From: Candidatus Limosilactobacillus excrementigallinarum
Lineage (GTDB): Bacteria; Bacillota; Bacilli; Lactobacillales; Lactobacillaceae
Direction: 5' to 3'
DNA length: 64,000 bases
NCBI GenBank assembly: GCA_019117445.1
Contig: DWZS01000032.1
Span: 42,157-106,156, forward strand
The notes below the pieces were generated by a model that searched no databases, had not been told where the DNA came from, and saw only the letters and a list, made by a program, of their open reading frames with translations. The position numbers and the translations under genes are program-made. Below are positions 16,656 to 25,288 of this stretch, one piece after another (position 1 is the stretch's first letter; the number at the start of each line of letters is the position of its first letter).

Positions 16656-17600
16656 TTATGCTGGTTCATGAAAGCTAACTGGTAATTGTTGAGGTTCAAC
16701 TTCTGCTTGGGGATTTTTTATCTTTTTCATTAGCGTTTCAATTAATTCATCCGCAATTTGTTCAGTTGGCTGAACCACCGTCGGTAGCGATGGTTCAATT
16801 GTCCGGATCATCCTTGAGCCGTCATATCCCGTCACAATAAAGTCGTCATTAATTTTCTTGCCTGCCTGAATCGCAACATTGCGAATTTCAAGTGCTTGCA
16901 GATCATTCGTGGCAATGACCCCATCGTATTTCCCGGGAAATGTCTCATCAAAGTTAGTCCGTTTTAAATCCAACGGTGTGTAATTAGCGTGGTGCTTCGT
17001 CAAATAATCGACCGTTCCTTGCACCCGGTTTAACGTTGGTGAAACTGACGTATCTTCATCAATCATCACGGCAATCCGCTTGGCCCCATGTTCAATCAAA
17101 TACTGCGCTGATAATTCTCCACCATGGTAATTATCACAAGCAACGATTGGAATATTACCCGCTAAGTAACGATCAAAGGACACAACCGTCGATGTAATTT
17201 GCTGGTATTCACGAATACCCAAGTTATGTGAGCTGGAAATAATCCCATCCACTTGGTTAGCCATAAGCATTCCTAGATAGTCATGCTCAATTTGTTCATT
17301 CTCCGCTGAAGAAGCGATGATTGTTTTATACCCTAAACCAAACAGTCGATACTCTAAATCATTAATCAATTCTGCAAAAAATGGATTCGTGATATTAGGA
17401 AAAATCAGTCCAATAAACTTGGACGGTTTTCCTTGCATTGCTCGTGCCAGTGCATTTGGTTGATAATTCAGCTCCCGCATGGCAGCGTGAACTTTAGCAA
17501 TCGTTTTTTTGCTTAATGATCCATAGTTATTAATGACCCGTGAAACAGTCGTTACTGAGACGCCAGCAAGGTCTGCCACATCTTTTAATTTTGCAACCAT
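16656..17600 (-). CDS. LacI-family transcriptional regulator (sucrose/sugar operon type)
   Basis: Repressor of 314 aa. N-terminal LacI HTH with hinge helix (KLKDVADLAGVSVTTVSRVI, then YQPNALARAMQG), followed by a periplasmic-binding-like effector domain (IGLIFPNITNPFFAELI, GIISSSHNL, IVACDNYHGGELSAQYLI, GVIATNDLQALE). It lies directly downstream of sucrose phosphorylase and its MFS transporter, separated by a terminator, so it probably has its own promoter and controls that operon as ScrR/MsmR proteins do. Likely operator: the CG-centred repeat before the MFS gene. Confidence 0.9.
   Translation of the reverse strand: MVAKLKDVADLAGVSVTTVSRVINNYGSLSKKTIAKVHAAMRELNYQPNALARAMQGKPSKFIGLIFPNITNPFFAELINDLEYRLFGLGYKTIIASSAENEQIEHDYLGMLMANQVDGIISSSHNLGIREYQQITSTVVSFDRYLAGNIPIVACDNYHGGELSAQYLIEHGAKRIAVMIDEDTSVSPTLNRVQGTVDYLTKHHANYTPLDLKRTNFDETFPGKYDGVIATNDLQALEIRNVAIQAGKKINDDFIVTGYDGSRMIRTIEPSLPTVVQPTEQIADELIETLMKKIKNPQAEVEPQQLPVSFHEPA
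16928..16941. promoter_or_regulatory. Perfect Noc-binding-site palindrome
   Basis: ATTTCCCGGGAAAT inside the LacI-family gene, identical to the Bacillus Noc consensus. Confidence 0.6.
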
Positions 17601-17656
17601 TTTTTATTCTCCCCGACATTAGTTATTTTATTATAACCTAAATTTTGAGCAAGAGA

Positions 17657-17689
17657 AAAGGGACTAAGTCAAATAATCTTAGTCCCTTT
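17657..17689 (-). terminator. Terminator after sucrose phosphorylase gene
   Basis: AAAGGGACTAAG / CTTAGTCCCTTT, 12-bp perfect stem, between gtfA and the LacI gene. Confidence 0.9.
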
Positions 17690-17699
17690 AACAAGTTGG

Positions 17700-19157
17700 T
17701 TACTTTTGTTCCATTACAACTTCATCATTTGCAGTGATGGTGAAGGTCTTGTTGGCAGCATCTGCATCCAGAACCGCAACGTTCTTACCATCCTTATCCT
17801 TACGAGTGATCTTGATAGTTGTTTCAGTTGGTGTTTCAACATCAATTGAGCCTTCCAGATCAAAGGCAGCAAACTTGTTCCGCCAAGAAAGTAAGTCTAA
17901 GAGATTCTTAACAACTGGACGTTGAACTTCTTGAGCAACTTCTTCCTTTGTGTAGTAGTGACGGTTGATGTTACGACCTTCTTTGGTTTTTTCAAGTAAG
18001 TCAAGGTCGTTGGAACCGGCCAGTAAACCAACGTAGTAAACCATTGGAATACCAGGCGCAAAGATTTGGAATGCCCGAGAAAGCAAGTAAGCTTTGTCGT
18101 CATCACCAAGAGCAGAGTAGTAAGTAGAGTTAATTTGGTAGATATCCAAGTTGTTGTATTCTGCACTGGAGTACTTCCGCTTAACGTTAGCACCAACCTT
18201 GTACAATTCGTTGGATGCGTAATCAATTTCATCATCAGTTAAGATATCCTTAGCATCAACTACCCCGATTCCATCGTGAGTATCCAGAGTAGTAAATTGC
18301 TTCATTGGTGACATCTTCAACCACTTAGCAAGACGGTTCGTCTTACCAGAGTAAAGTGTGTAAAGCGTGGTCATTGGTAAAGTAAAGTCGTAAATGAAGA
18401 AATTGTGGGCAGAAATCTTTTGTGGAATCGTGTAGTGTTCATGGATTTCTGGCAAGATAATTGCTTTGTAAGGAGCCAAAATATCTTGAACTTCATTTAA
18501 GAGGTCCCAAATTTCTGGTTCAACGAAGAAGTCATTGGTGCCGACCTTCTTAACAGCGTAAGCAAAGGCGTCCAGACGAATCATGTCGGCTCCGTGCTTA
18601 ACCATATCGATCAGCGTTTCCTTGAAGAATTCATTAGCAACCTTGCTCTTAACGTTGATATCGATTTGTTCTTCACCAAACGTGTTCCAAAGGTGTTCCT
18701 TAGTACCATCGTCAAATTCGATTTCTTGTTCAGGCGCCTTATCCTTACGTTTGTAAATTAAGTCGATATCTTCTTGGGTTGGACGATTCTTGCCAGCCTT
18801 TTCCCAGAACTTTTCCCAACGAATGAAGAAATCATTGTACTTGGAATCATCATGCTTCTTCTTAAAGTCTTGGTACATTTCAGACTTCTTAGAAATGTGG
18901 TTGATCATGAAGTCAAACATCAGGTAGTAATCTTCACCTAATGATTCAACGTCACTCCAGTCACCAAAGGCACTGTCAACCACATCATAACGATAAGGAG
19001 CAAAACCACGGTCACCAGTGGATGGGAAAAATGGTAATAAGTGAACACCACCAATGGCATCACCGATGTACTTGTTCAAGACTTCGTGTGTTTCCTTGAT
19101 GTTTTTACCCATTGAGTCAGAGTAAGTAATCAACATTGCTTTATTTTGAATTGGCAT
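17700..19157 (-). CDS. gtfA: Sucrose phosphorylase (GH13 subfamily 18)
   Basis: Cytoplasmic enzyme (485 aa) splitting sucrose with phosphate into glucose 1-phosphate and fructose. The alpha-amylase-type barrel shows the catalytic triad: nucleophile Asp196 in [11 protein letters not shown], acid/base Glu237 in LPEIHEHY, transition-state Asp295 in TLDTHDGIG. The N-terminal [19 protein letters not shown] is characteristic of the phosphorylases, as is the length. Cotranscribed downstream of an MFS transporter (31-base gap) and followed by a LacI regulator; no PTS or fructokinase gene is adjacent. RBS GGAGG. Confidence 0.95.
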   Translation of the reverse strand: MPIQNKAMLITYSDSMGKNIKETHEVLNKYIGDAIGGVHLLPFFPSTGDRGFAPYRYDVVDSAFGDWSDVESLGEDYYLMFDFMINHISKKSEMYQDFKKKHDDSKYNDFFIRWEKFWEKAGKNRPTQEDIDLIYKRKDKAPEQEIEFDDGTKEHLWNTFGEEQIDINVKSKVANEFFKETLIDMVKHGADMIRLDAFAYAVKKVGTNDFFVEPEIWDLLNEVQDILAPYKAIILPEIHEHYTIPQKISAHNFFIYDFTLPMTTLYTLYSGKTNRLAKWLKMSPMKQFTTLDTHDGIGVVDAKDILTDDEIDYASNELYKVGANVKRKYSSAEYNNLDIYQINSTYYSALGDDDKAYLLSRAFQIFAPGIPMVYYVGLLAGSNDLDLLEKTKEGRNINRHYYTKEEVAQEVQRPVVKNLLDLLSWRNKFAAFDLEGSIDVETPTETTIKITRKDKDGKNVAVLDADAANKTFTITANDEVVMEQK

Positions 19158-19187
19158 TTTTTATTCCTCCATAAAGTTTATCTATAA

Positions 19188-20411
19188 CTATTTAGCAGCT
19201 TGACGACGAGTAGCAAAAAAGATGATGGCGGCAATGACCAAGAGGCCAATTCCATAAACTAGGAATGGAGCAGCAAGTCCATAACCGCTTGTTGGTTGGC
19301 CCATCAAATGGTTAGTCCATTCGGCAATTGATGGGGAGAAGAACGCCCCAAAGTTGAACCCGATTAACACCATCGATGTAACCAGCGGCTGACGCTTCGC
19401 TGGCGCCAGATTTGGCAACAAATTAAAGATCAATGGCGAAACTAGTTGCAGTGGGAACCCAATCAAAAGAAGTCCAATCACTAGGACAACAAAATTAGAT
19501 CCTGCAAAGTAGAACAAGAAATTAGATACGGCCATTAAGCCCAGGCCTAAATAAACCGTTCCAAAGCCGAGGCGCTTTTGAATTGATCCGTAGAACAAGC
19601 CACCTAACGTAGCACCAATCAGCATTAATGATAAGAAGTTCGATGCCCCAGTGTATTGAGCCCCTTTGATGTTAACAGCCAGCCCTGGGAAACGATTTTC
19701 CATTCCCACGTAGTCAACAACTAACAAGAAAGCAAACAATACCAGTAGGTAGACAGTCGGGCTTGTCTTTTTAATGTCATCCGTATCGAAATCGTCAACG
19801 GTTTCTTTAACTTCTTCTTCAACCTGTTCTTCGACCTTTTCAGCTTTGGCATCATCGGGAACACGTAAACCAAAGAAGATCAAAACAACAAAGGCTAAAG
19901 CATAGATCAAGAATGATGCATGCCAGCCGCTCATGGTTAACAAGAGCCCTGCCAGGAACAGCGTAAAGGCTTGACCAATTTGTTCAGCCGCTGCCCGCCA
20001 ACCAAGCATTTGCGCACGTGTTTCATCTTCGTACCAAACCGAAATCATTGAAATGGCTTGTGAGTTATACAAACCATAACCAGCTCCAAGCAATAAACGA
20101 GAGCCTAGGATGATTGGGTAACTATGAATATTAAAGAACGGAACCAATCCCATTACCCCAACGATCGTAACCCCAATCATAATCATTTTCTTGTCTGAAA
20201 TTTTGAACCATTGTTGTAGCAATGGTGATAAGACAACAAAAATCATTACGGCAAACGATGGTGTCGTTGCTAAATACTCAGACTGGGTCTGCGTAACATT
20301 CAAAGATGCTTTCAACTGCGGAAGCGCACTTTGAACAGCATAGGCACTCGTTAACATGAACGAAACTGACAAGAACGCCAATTTCGTCATCATCGAATTC
20401 TTATTCTGCAT
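19188..20411 (-). CDS. MFS transporter, candidate sucrose importer
   Basis: Twelve-segment carrier (407 aa) with a long acidic central loop (KVEEQVEEEVKETVDDFD) between helices 6 and 7. Motif-A-like loop sequences and GAGYGLYNSQAISMISVWYE are typical of MFS carriers. It is the first gene of the operon with sucrose phosphorylase, which makes uptake of unphosphorylated sucrose (or a related disaccharide) its likely job, fitting the need of the phosphorylase for free sucrose. The assignment is by context, not by a sucrose-specific motif. Promoter and operator are visible upstream. Confidence 0.85.
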   Translation of the reverse strand: MQNKNSMMTKLAFLSVSFMLTSAYAVQSALPQLKASLNVTQTQSEYLATTPSFAVMIFVVLSPLLQQWFKISDKKMIMIGVTIVGVMGLVPFFNIHSYPIILGSRLLLGAGYGLYNSQAISMISVWYEDETRAQMLGWRAAAEQIGQAFTLFLAGLLLTMSGWHASFLIYALAFVVLIFFGLRVPDDAKAEKVEEQVEEEVKETVDDFDTDDIKKTSPTVYLLVLFAFLLVVDYVGMENRFPGLAVNIKGAQYTGASNFLSLMLIGATLGGLFYGSIQKRLGFGTVYLGLGLMAVSNFLFYFAGSNFVVLVIGLLLIGFPLQLVSPLIFNLLPNLAPAKRQPLVTSMVLIGFNFGAFFSPSIAEWTNHLMGQPTSGYGLAAPFLVYGIGLLVIAAIIFFATRRQAAK

Positions 20412-20467
20412 GTTAAAACCTCATAACTCCTTGATTATTAATGGAAAAGCTCATTAATTCACATAAG

Positions 20468-20496
20468 AATATAGCAATCTTCGTGCAAAATGTCAA
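20468..20496 (-). promoter_or_regulatory. Promoter of the MFS-gtfA operon
   Basis: Minus strand TTGACA (20496-20491), 17-base spacer, TATATT (20473-20468). Confidence 0.75.
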
Positions 20497-20506
20497 ACGT
20501 TTATCA
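20491..20506. promoter_or_regulatory. LacI-type operator overlapping the -35 of the MFS-gtfA operon
   Basis: Minus strand TGATAAACGTTTGACA, a near-palindrome centred on CG like LacI/CcpA-family operators, overlapping the -35 box. A copy with one change lies at the same place in the dehydrogenase promoter at 30804-30819. The remainder of the 358-base gap (20412-20769) is very AT rich and shows no further gene. Confidence 0.6.
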
Positions 20507-20769
20507 AATATATTTTAAAGAATTTATTTTCAATCCATTTCTTTATTCATTCGATAAATGTAATCATCACTTTCTGTTGCTTTTAGACAGTTTACACATT
20601 CAATTTGTGGTTATTTAATGGCTATTAATTTTTAAGCAAAAATTGATAAAATTCTTTGACCCTTTCTTAAGATAATGCTAAATTTTAGTTGTTTAGAATC
20701 TTACGAATTTATTAAGATTCTTAAATTTCTTAATTATTAATCACATCATTATTCAAAGGAGATTTTATT

Positions 20770-22680
20770 ATGACCAATCGGAACAGTGCGGATCAACCAC
20801 ACTACAATAAAATATACCAAAGCGGTCGTAATTGGATGTTTGCAAGTGTTGCTGCATTAACAGTGCTGACAGCTGGTGCTACAACTGCTCACGCTGACAG
20901 CCAGTCTAATGACACTAATAATCAAAATCCAAACGAAAATACCGCAGCTAATACTCAACAGCAAACCAACCAAGTGGCCATTAATGGGAGCACTGGTGAT
21001 AATCAAGACCAGTCAACAACCAAAAATGATCAACAGACAGCTAACCCAGCTGCAGCCGTCGCCGCTAACGTTAACTTCAAGAGTAGTCAAGACAATACAG
21101 CTAACAATTCACAAAACAATGCGGACGCGACTACCAATACTACCCAAACCTTTAATGTTCAAAAGAGTGCTGCACCAATTTCTGCACAACAGGCAGTGGT
21201 TAGCTTAGTCCAAACGCCTGCTGCAAATAATCAGGCGGACATCAGTGCAATTCGCTTTAGTAGCAACGCTCACTCCCAACAATTTATCGAAAGCGTTGCT
21301 CCAGGAGCCATTGAAGGATGGCGGAAGTACGGAGTATTACCATCCGTCACCGTCGCCCAAGCAATTATTGAAAGTGGTTGGGGGCGTTCTGGATTATCTA
21401 CTGAAGCTCACAACCTCTTTGGAATTAAGGGATCATACAATGGGCAATCTGTAGTTATGCGGACTAGAGAAGTTTACGGTGGTCGCAGCGTTTACGTTAA
21501 CGCTAACTTCCGTGCTTACCCAAATAATTCAGCTTCTGTCGAAGACCATGGTAACTTCCTTTACTCCAACAGCCGTTATCGTAACTTATTAGGTGATCGT
21601 GATTATGCCAGTGTTGCTCGGAAGCTTCGTGCTGATGGCTACGCCACTGATCCAAACTACGCCAATGCAATCATTAACATGGTGCAAACATACGGCTTAA
21701 ACCGTTTAGACACAATTGCCTTTTCAGGTGCACAACCAGTTATTACTAACAAGGGCAACAGTGGTAGCAATAACTCATCCGCTTCTGGTTACTACACCGT
21801 CCAAAGCGGTGATACCCTTTCTGGAATTGCTAATCAATTTGCAACGACGGTGCAAAATATTGCTCAATTAAACGATATTTCTAATCCAAACCGGATTTAT
21901 GTTGGTCAACGCCTGCTGGTTAAGCAACCATCATCTTCCACTACAACTAATACCCCATCAACTAATAATGGCAGCACAGTTGCATCTAGCTACACTGTCC
22001 AAAGTGGGGAAAACTTATCAGAAATCGCTGCTAAGTTTGGTACCAACTGGCAGACGCTTGCCCAACTAAATAACCTCTCGAATCCAAACCGGATTTACGT
22101 TGGACAAGTACTTCGTTTGTCAGCAAACAACACTACCACGACTGCTAATCAACAAACTAGCCACGCTGATACTTACACCGTCCAAAGCGGCGACAATCTT
22201 TCTAAGATTGCCAGTCAATTTGGCACCAACTACGAAAACTTAGCACGGCTGAATAACATTACTAACCCAAACCGGATTTACGTTGGGCAGGTATTACGGA
22301 TTTCTGGGAACGCGAATGTTTCGACACCAACGCAGTCAACAACCACCAACAGTAGTACTAGTTCTTACACTGTGAAGAGTGGCGACACGCTTTCTGGAAT
22401 TGCTGCTAAGTTTGGCACGAGTTATGAAGCATTAGCTCAACGTAACAACATCGCCAACCCAAACACCATCTACGTTGGTCAAGTAATCCAGATTTCTGGC
22501 TCAGCTAACAGCAACCGTAGTTACCAATCAACTAACTCTCAAGGTACTTACACCGTTAAGAGTGGCGACACACTCTCTGGAATTGCTGCTGCTCATGGAA
22601 CAAGCTGGACAAGCCTTGCTAATAAAAATGGTATCCGCGCACCATATACCATCTATGTTGGTCAACGGATTTCCTTATAA
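20770..22680 (+). CDS. Secreted GH73 glucosaminidase with five LysM repeats
   Basis: Cell-wall hydrolase (636 aa). The N-terminus is a KxYKxGKxW-type signal ([17 protein letters not shown]) with cleavage after AHA-D near residue 42. A Gln/Asn/Thr-rich linker runs to about 165. The glucosaminidase domain spans about 170-315, with [16 protein letters not shown] holding the catalytic Glu, and NLFGIKG and [18 protein letters not shown] typical of GH73. Five LysM peptidoglycan-binding repeats (Y-T-V-x-S-G-D-T-L-S-x-I-A) follow from about 341, separated by Ser/Thr/Asn linkers. Likely roles: cell separation and wall turnover. Monocistronic, RBS AAAGGAG. Confidence 0.93.
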   Translation: MTNRNSADQPHYNKIYQSGRNWMFASVAALTVLTAGATTAHADSQSNDTNNQNPNENTAANTQQQTNQVAINGSTGDNQDQSTTKNDQQTANPAAAVAANVNFKSSQDNTANNSQNNADATTNTTQTFNVQKSAAPISAQQAVVSLVQTPAANNQADISAIRFSSNAHSQQFIESVAPGAIEGWRKYGVLPSVTVAQAIIESGWGRSGLSTEAHNLFGIKGSYNGQSVVMRTREVYGGRSVYVNANFRAYPNNSASVEDHGNFLYSNSRYRNLLGDRDYASVARKLRADGYATDPNYANAIINMVQTYGLNRLDTIAFSGAQPVITNKGNSGSNNSSASGYYTVQSGDTLSGIANQFATTVQNIAQLNDISNPNRIYVGQRLLVKQPSSSTTTNTPSTNNGSTVASSYTVQSGENLSEIAAKFGTNWQTLAQLNNLSNPNRIYVGQVLRLSANNTTTTANQQTSHADTYTVQSGDNLSKIASQFGTNYENLARLNNITNPNRIYVGQVLRISGNANVSTPTQSTTTNSSTSSYTVKSGDTLSGIAAKFGTSYEALAQRNNIANPNTIYVGQVIQISGSANSNRSYQSTNSQGTYTVKSGDTLSGIAAAHGTSWTSLANKNGIRAPYTIYVGQRISL

Positions 22681-22693
22681 TTAGTTAATAGTC

Positions 22694-22729
22694 AAAACGG
22701 TCGAGAAAGTAAATTTTCTCGACCGTTTT
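22694..22729 (+). terminator. Terminator after LysM hydrolase gene
   Basis: AAAACGGTCGAGAAA / TTTCTCGACCGTTTT perfect stem. Confidence 0.93.
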
Positions 22730-22750
22730 CTACATTTTTTGCGATTTCTT

Positions 22751-22779
22751 TTGAAATTATATAAAAAGAGAATTATAAT
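22751..22779 (+). promoter_or_regulatory. Promoter of the ArsR-family gene
   Basis: TTGAAA, 17-base spacer, TATAAT; 50 bases upstream of the start codon. Confidence 0.75.
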
Positions 22780-22828
22780 TTATTTATAAACGCTTCGTTT
22801 TGGGACTTAGTAAAGGGGTTGGCAACAC

Positions 22829-23131
22829 ATGATTAATTATCAACTTTCTAATTTAGATGACTTAAATCAAGTCAGTTCACTTTTCAAAATTTTAGGTCAC
22901 CCCAAACGACTTCAATTACTCTACTTGTTAATTCAGCACTCAATGACCGTTTCACAAATAAGTACTGCCTTGAATTGGGAACAATCAGCCGTTTCCCACC
23001 AACTGCAGTTACTGAAACGACACAATTGTGTGAGCTATGAACGTCATGGTAAACAAATTATCTATAAATTGGATAACCCGACCGTCATGACTCTGATTGC
23101 GGACGCAGTCGGTGGCATCAACGATTTCTAG
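22829..23131 (+). CDS. ArsR/SmtB-family transcriptional regulator
   Basis: Winged-helix protein of 100 aa: LFKILGHPKRLQLLYLL, MTVSQISTALNWEQSAVSHQLQLLKRH (recognition helix) and the wing CVSYERHGKQIIYKLDN. The classical ELCVCDL metal motif of ArsR is replaced by MTVSQIS, so arsenic sensing is unlikely; alpha-5-type sites (D-x-H) are not obvious either. No metal exporter is adjacent. Its stop codon overlaps that of convergent argR through a CTAG. RBS AAGGGGTTGG is weak but well placed. Confidence 0.88.
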   Translation: MINYQLSNLDDLNQVSSLFKILGHPKRLQLLYLLIQHSMTVSQISTALNWEQSAVSHQLQLLKRHNCVSYERHGKQIIYKLDNPTVMTLIADAVGGINDF

Positions 23132-23592
23132 TGCTCTGCCATGTGTTCATGCACCAGTCGGCTAATTGCTAACGCACTCTCGTTCGTTTTACTAATGGTA
23201 ATGAACGTATCATTCCCTGCTAATGTTCCGACAATCTCCGTTAAATCACTATCGTCTAACATCCCTGCTAATACAGTTGCATAACTAGAGTTAGGGGTTG
23301 TCTTAATCACGTTCATAAATTGGACTGTCGTACATGATTCAACACTATCATGAATTGCGTCATACAACCGTTGATGCTTATCTTCATTATCGACATGTAA
23401 TTGTGCATAGTAAGTTTTGCCGTGCTGATCACTAACTTTAACAATATTCAATGCATGAATATCCCGTGAAACGGTTGCTTGAGTTGCAGTGACCCCATTC
23501 TCTTCTAAAAGTTTTAATAATTGTTCTTGAGTACTTACATGGTGCGTGTTAATAATTTCTAGAAGCAATTTACGGCGGTCACGGTGATTCAT
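23128..23592 (-). CDS. argR: Arginine repressor
   Basis: ArgR/AhrC family (154 aa). N-terminal winged helix RRKLLLEIINTHHVSTQEQLLKLL and ATQATVSRDIHALNIVKV; C-terminal hexamerisation and arginine-binding domain with VLAGMLDDSDLTEIVGTLAGNDTFITI. The GNDT-like motif holds the arginine-binding Asp-Asp region in shortened form (family GDDT), so whether it binds arginine or needs a partner ArgR, as in lactobacilli with two paralogues, is open. The amino acid permease gene lies downstream on the same strand, but with its own promoter likely. Confidence 0.92.
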   Translation of the reverse strand: MNHRDRRKLLLEIINTHHVSTQEQLLKLLEENGVTATQATVSRDIHALNIVKVSDQHGKTYYAQLHVDNEDKHQRLYDAIHDSVESCTTVQFMNVIKTTPNSSYATVLAGMLDDSDLTEIVGTLAGNDTFITISKTNESALAISRLVHEHMAEH

Positions 23593-23654
23593 GATATTCG
23601 TTCTCCTTTTGTATAATCATTCAGATTATTTTTATATTAACTCATTTTATCCAA

Positions 23655-23695
23655 AAAAAGAAGAGGCCGTTATTTAAAACGAACCTCTTCTTTTT
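23655..23695 (-). terminator. Terminator after amino acid permease gene
   Basis: AAAAAGAAGAGG / CCTCTTCTTTTT stem located just past the permease stop; on the minus strand it is followed by a T run. Confidence 0.85.
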
Positions 23696-23706
23696 GATTA
23701 AGTTAG

Positions 23707-25140
23707 CTATTTTTGCTTCTGCTTACTCAAAGTTGAATGGTTAATTCCATAAACAAAGTAAATTACCAATCCTGCTAGGAACCAGAAACCGGCATAAAGT
23801 TTGGCATCGCCACTAAGGCCGAGAAAGACCATTAACGCTGCCAAGAAACCAAGAAACGGCATCACAGGATAGAATGGCATCTTAAAATCAGGATCTTTAA
23901 TATCTTTTCCTTCCCGTTGCCGCAAAGCATAAATCCCTAAGCAAACAAACATGAAGGAAATCAAAGTCCCGGCGGAAATCAATTGTGAAAGGAAGGCAAA
24001 TGGCAAGAAAGCACCGATCAACACCGTACCACAAGTCAAGACAAGTAAAGCGTGGTTAGGACGGTTCTTGGCATCTAATTTACCAAGCCATTTTGGTAAC
24101 ATCCCGTCCCGACCAAAGGAATAAATCAGTCGTGACCCAGCAAGTGTCATCCCAATTAAAGCAGTAAACATCCCTACCACAGCAATGGTTTGAACAACAA
24201 CTGCAACCATTGGGTGATTAATCGCACGGAGGGCCATCCCAACTGGTTCAGCTGAATTGGCGTATTTAGCATATGGCATTACCCCAATCAGAACTACACT
24301 AACCGCTACAAAGAGTACCACCGCAATCAAGAGCGAACCAAGAATTCCCCGTGGCATCGTTTTTTGAGGATTAACTGCTTCGGCTGAGTTAGCGGCAATC
24401 GAATCAAATCCAATATATGACAGGAAAATCATCGAAACCCCAGCATAGATTCCCTGCCAACCACCAAATGCGCCATTGGCCGTCATGCGATATTTAGGAA
24501 CGAATGGAACAAAATTAGCCTTTTGCACTGCAAACGCTCCAACAACTACAAACAGCAGAATGGCAAACACCTTGAGAATAACTAACAGATTTTCAACCCG
24601 CGCTGCTCCTGAGACCCCCTGTGCAATCAAGAGAGCAACCGCGATAATAACAATCACCGAAACTAAGTCGACAATCCCGCCATTATTACCAAAGGTATTT
24701 GATAAGCTATTTGGTAGTTTCACACCAAATTGGGCAATCAATGCCCGGAAGTTGGCAGATAGTCCGGAACCAACAAAGGCCAACGCAATAAAGTATTCAG
24801 CTAGTAGTGCCCAGCCGGCGATCCAACCAAAAAATTCACCAAAGATAACGTTAATCCATGAATAGGCGGAACCAGCAAATGGCATGGCCGCTGACATTTC
24901 AGCGTATGCAAAGGCCACCAAACCAGCCACCACCGCAGCCAGAATAAATGAGATAATCACCGCTGGTCCCGCATGTTGGGCCGCCACTTCGCCTGGTAGT
25001 GTAAAAATTGAAGCAGATACAATTGTTCCAACCCCAAGTCCTAGGAAATCGCGAACCCGCAGTGTTCGGGCAAGGTGAGCATCCTTAATCTCATAGGTAC
25101 TCGGATCTTCCTTCATCGTCATTCTCTTCCAAATACTCAT
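23707..25140 (-). CDS. APC-family amino acid permease (cationic amino acid transporter type)
   Basis: Twelve- to thirteen-segment permease (477 aa). Start at 25140 (MSIWKRM) has GGGGAG eight bases upstream; the ATG six bases earlier is too close. The N-terminus LTRTLRVRDF-like segment (LARTLRVRDFLGLGVGTIV) and ASIFTLPGEVAAQHAGPAVIISF are the CAT/YfnA subgroup signature of the APC superfamily. GSAYSWINVIFGEFFGWIAGW is the consensus amphipathic region. Basic amino acids are plausible substrates, and its neighbour argR would fit, but no catabolic genes are near. Confidence 0.88.
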   Translation of the reverse strand: MSIWKRMTMKEDPSTYEIKDAHLARTLRVRDFLGLGVGTIVSASIFTLPGEVAAQHAGPAVIISFILAAVVAGLVAFAYAEMSAAMPFAGSAYSWINVIFGEFFGWIAGWALLAEYFIALAFVGSGLSANFRALIAQFGVKLPNSLSNTFGNNGGIVDLVSVIVIIAVALLIAQGVSGAARVENLLVILKVFAILLFVVVGAFAVQKANFVPFVPKYRMTANGAFGGWQGIYAGVSMIFLSYIGFDSIAANSAEAVNPQKTMPRGILGSLLIAVVLFVAVSVVLIGVMPYAKYANSAEPVGMALRAINHPMVAVVVQTIAVVGMFTALIGMTLAGSRLIYSFGRDGMLPKWLGKLDAKNRPNHALLVLTCGTVLIGAFLPFAFLSQLISAGTLISFMFVCLGIYALRQREGKDIKDPDFKMPFYPVMPFLGFLAALMVFLGLSGDAKLYAGFWFLAGLVIYFVYGINHSTLSKQKQK

Positions 25141-25253
25141 ACACATCTCTCCCCTGTATATTTCACGGAAGCATCGGCTTCCAAACGTGATTTATGATAG
25201 AAATCTTATTTAATTCTAATAATTTTACCATTATTTACTATCAACCGCAATTT

Positions 25254-25287
25254 AAAAAGCCTTGAATTTTTTAATTCAAGGCTTTTT
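25254..25287 (-). terminator. Terminator after the MacB-like ABC operon
   Basis: AAAAAGCCTTGAATT / AATTCAAGGCTTTTT, 15-bp stem one base past the operon end. Confidence 0.92.
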
Positions 25288-25288
25288 A

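Noticed and set aside
21780-22680. Tandem DNA repeats
   Set aside because: The periodicity is that of five LysM protein repeats with diverged codons, not a DNA-level repeat or CRISPR array.
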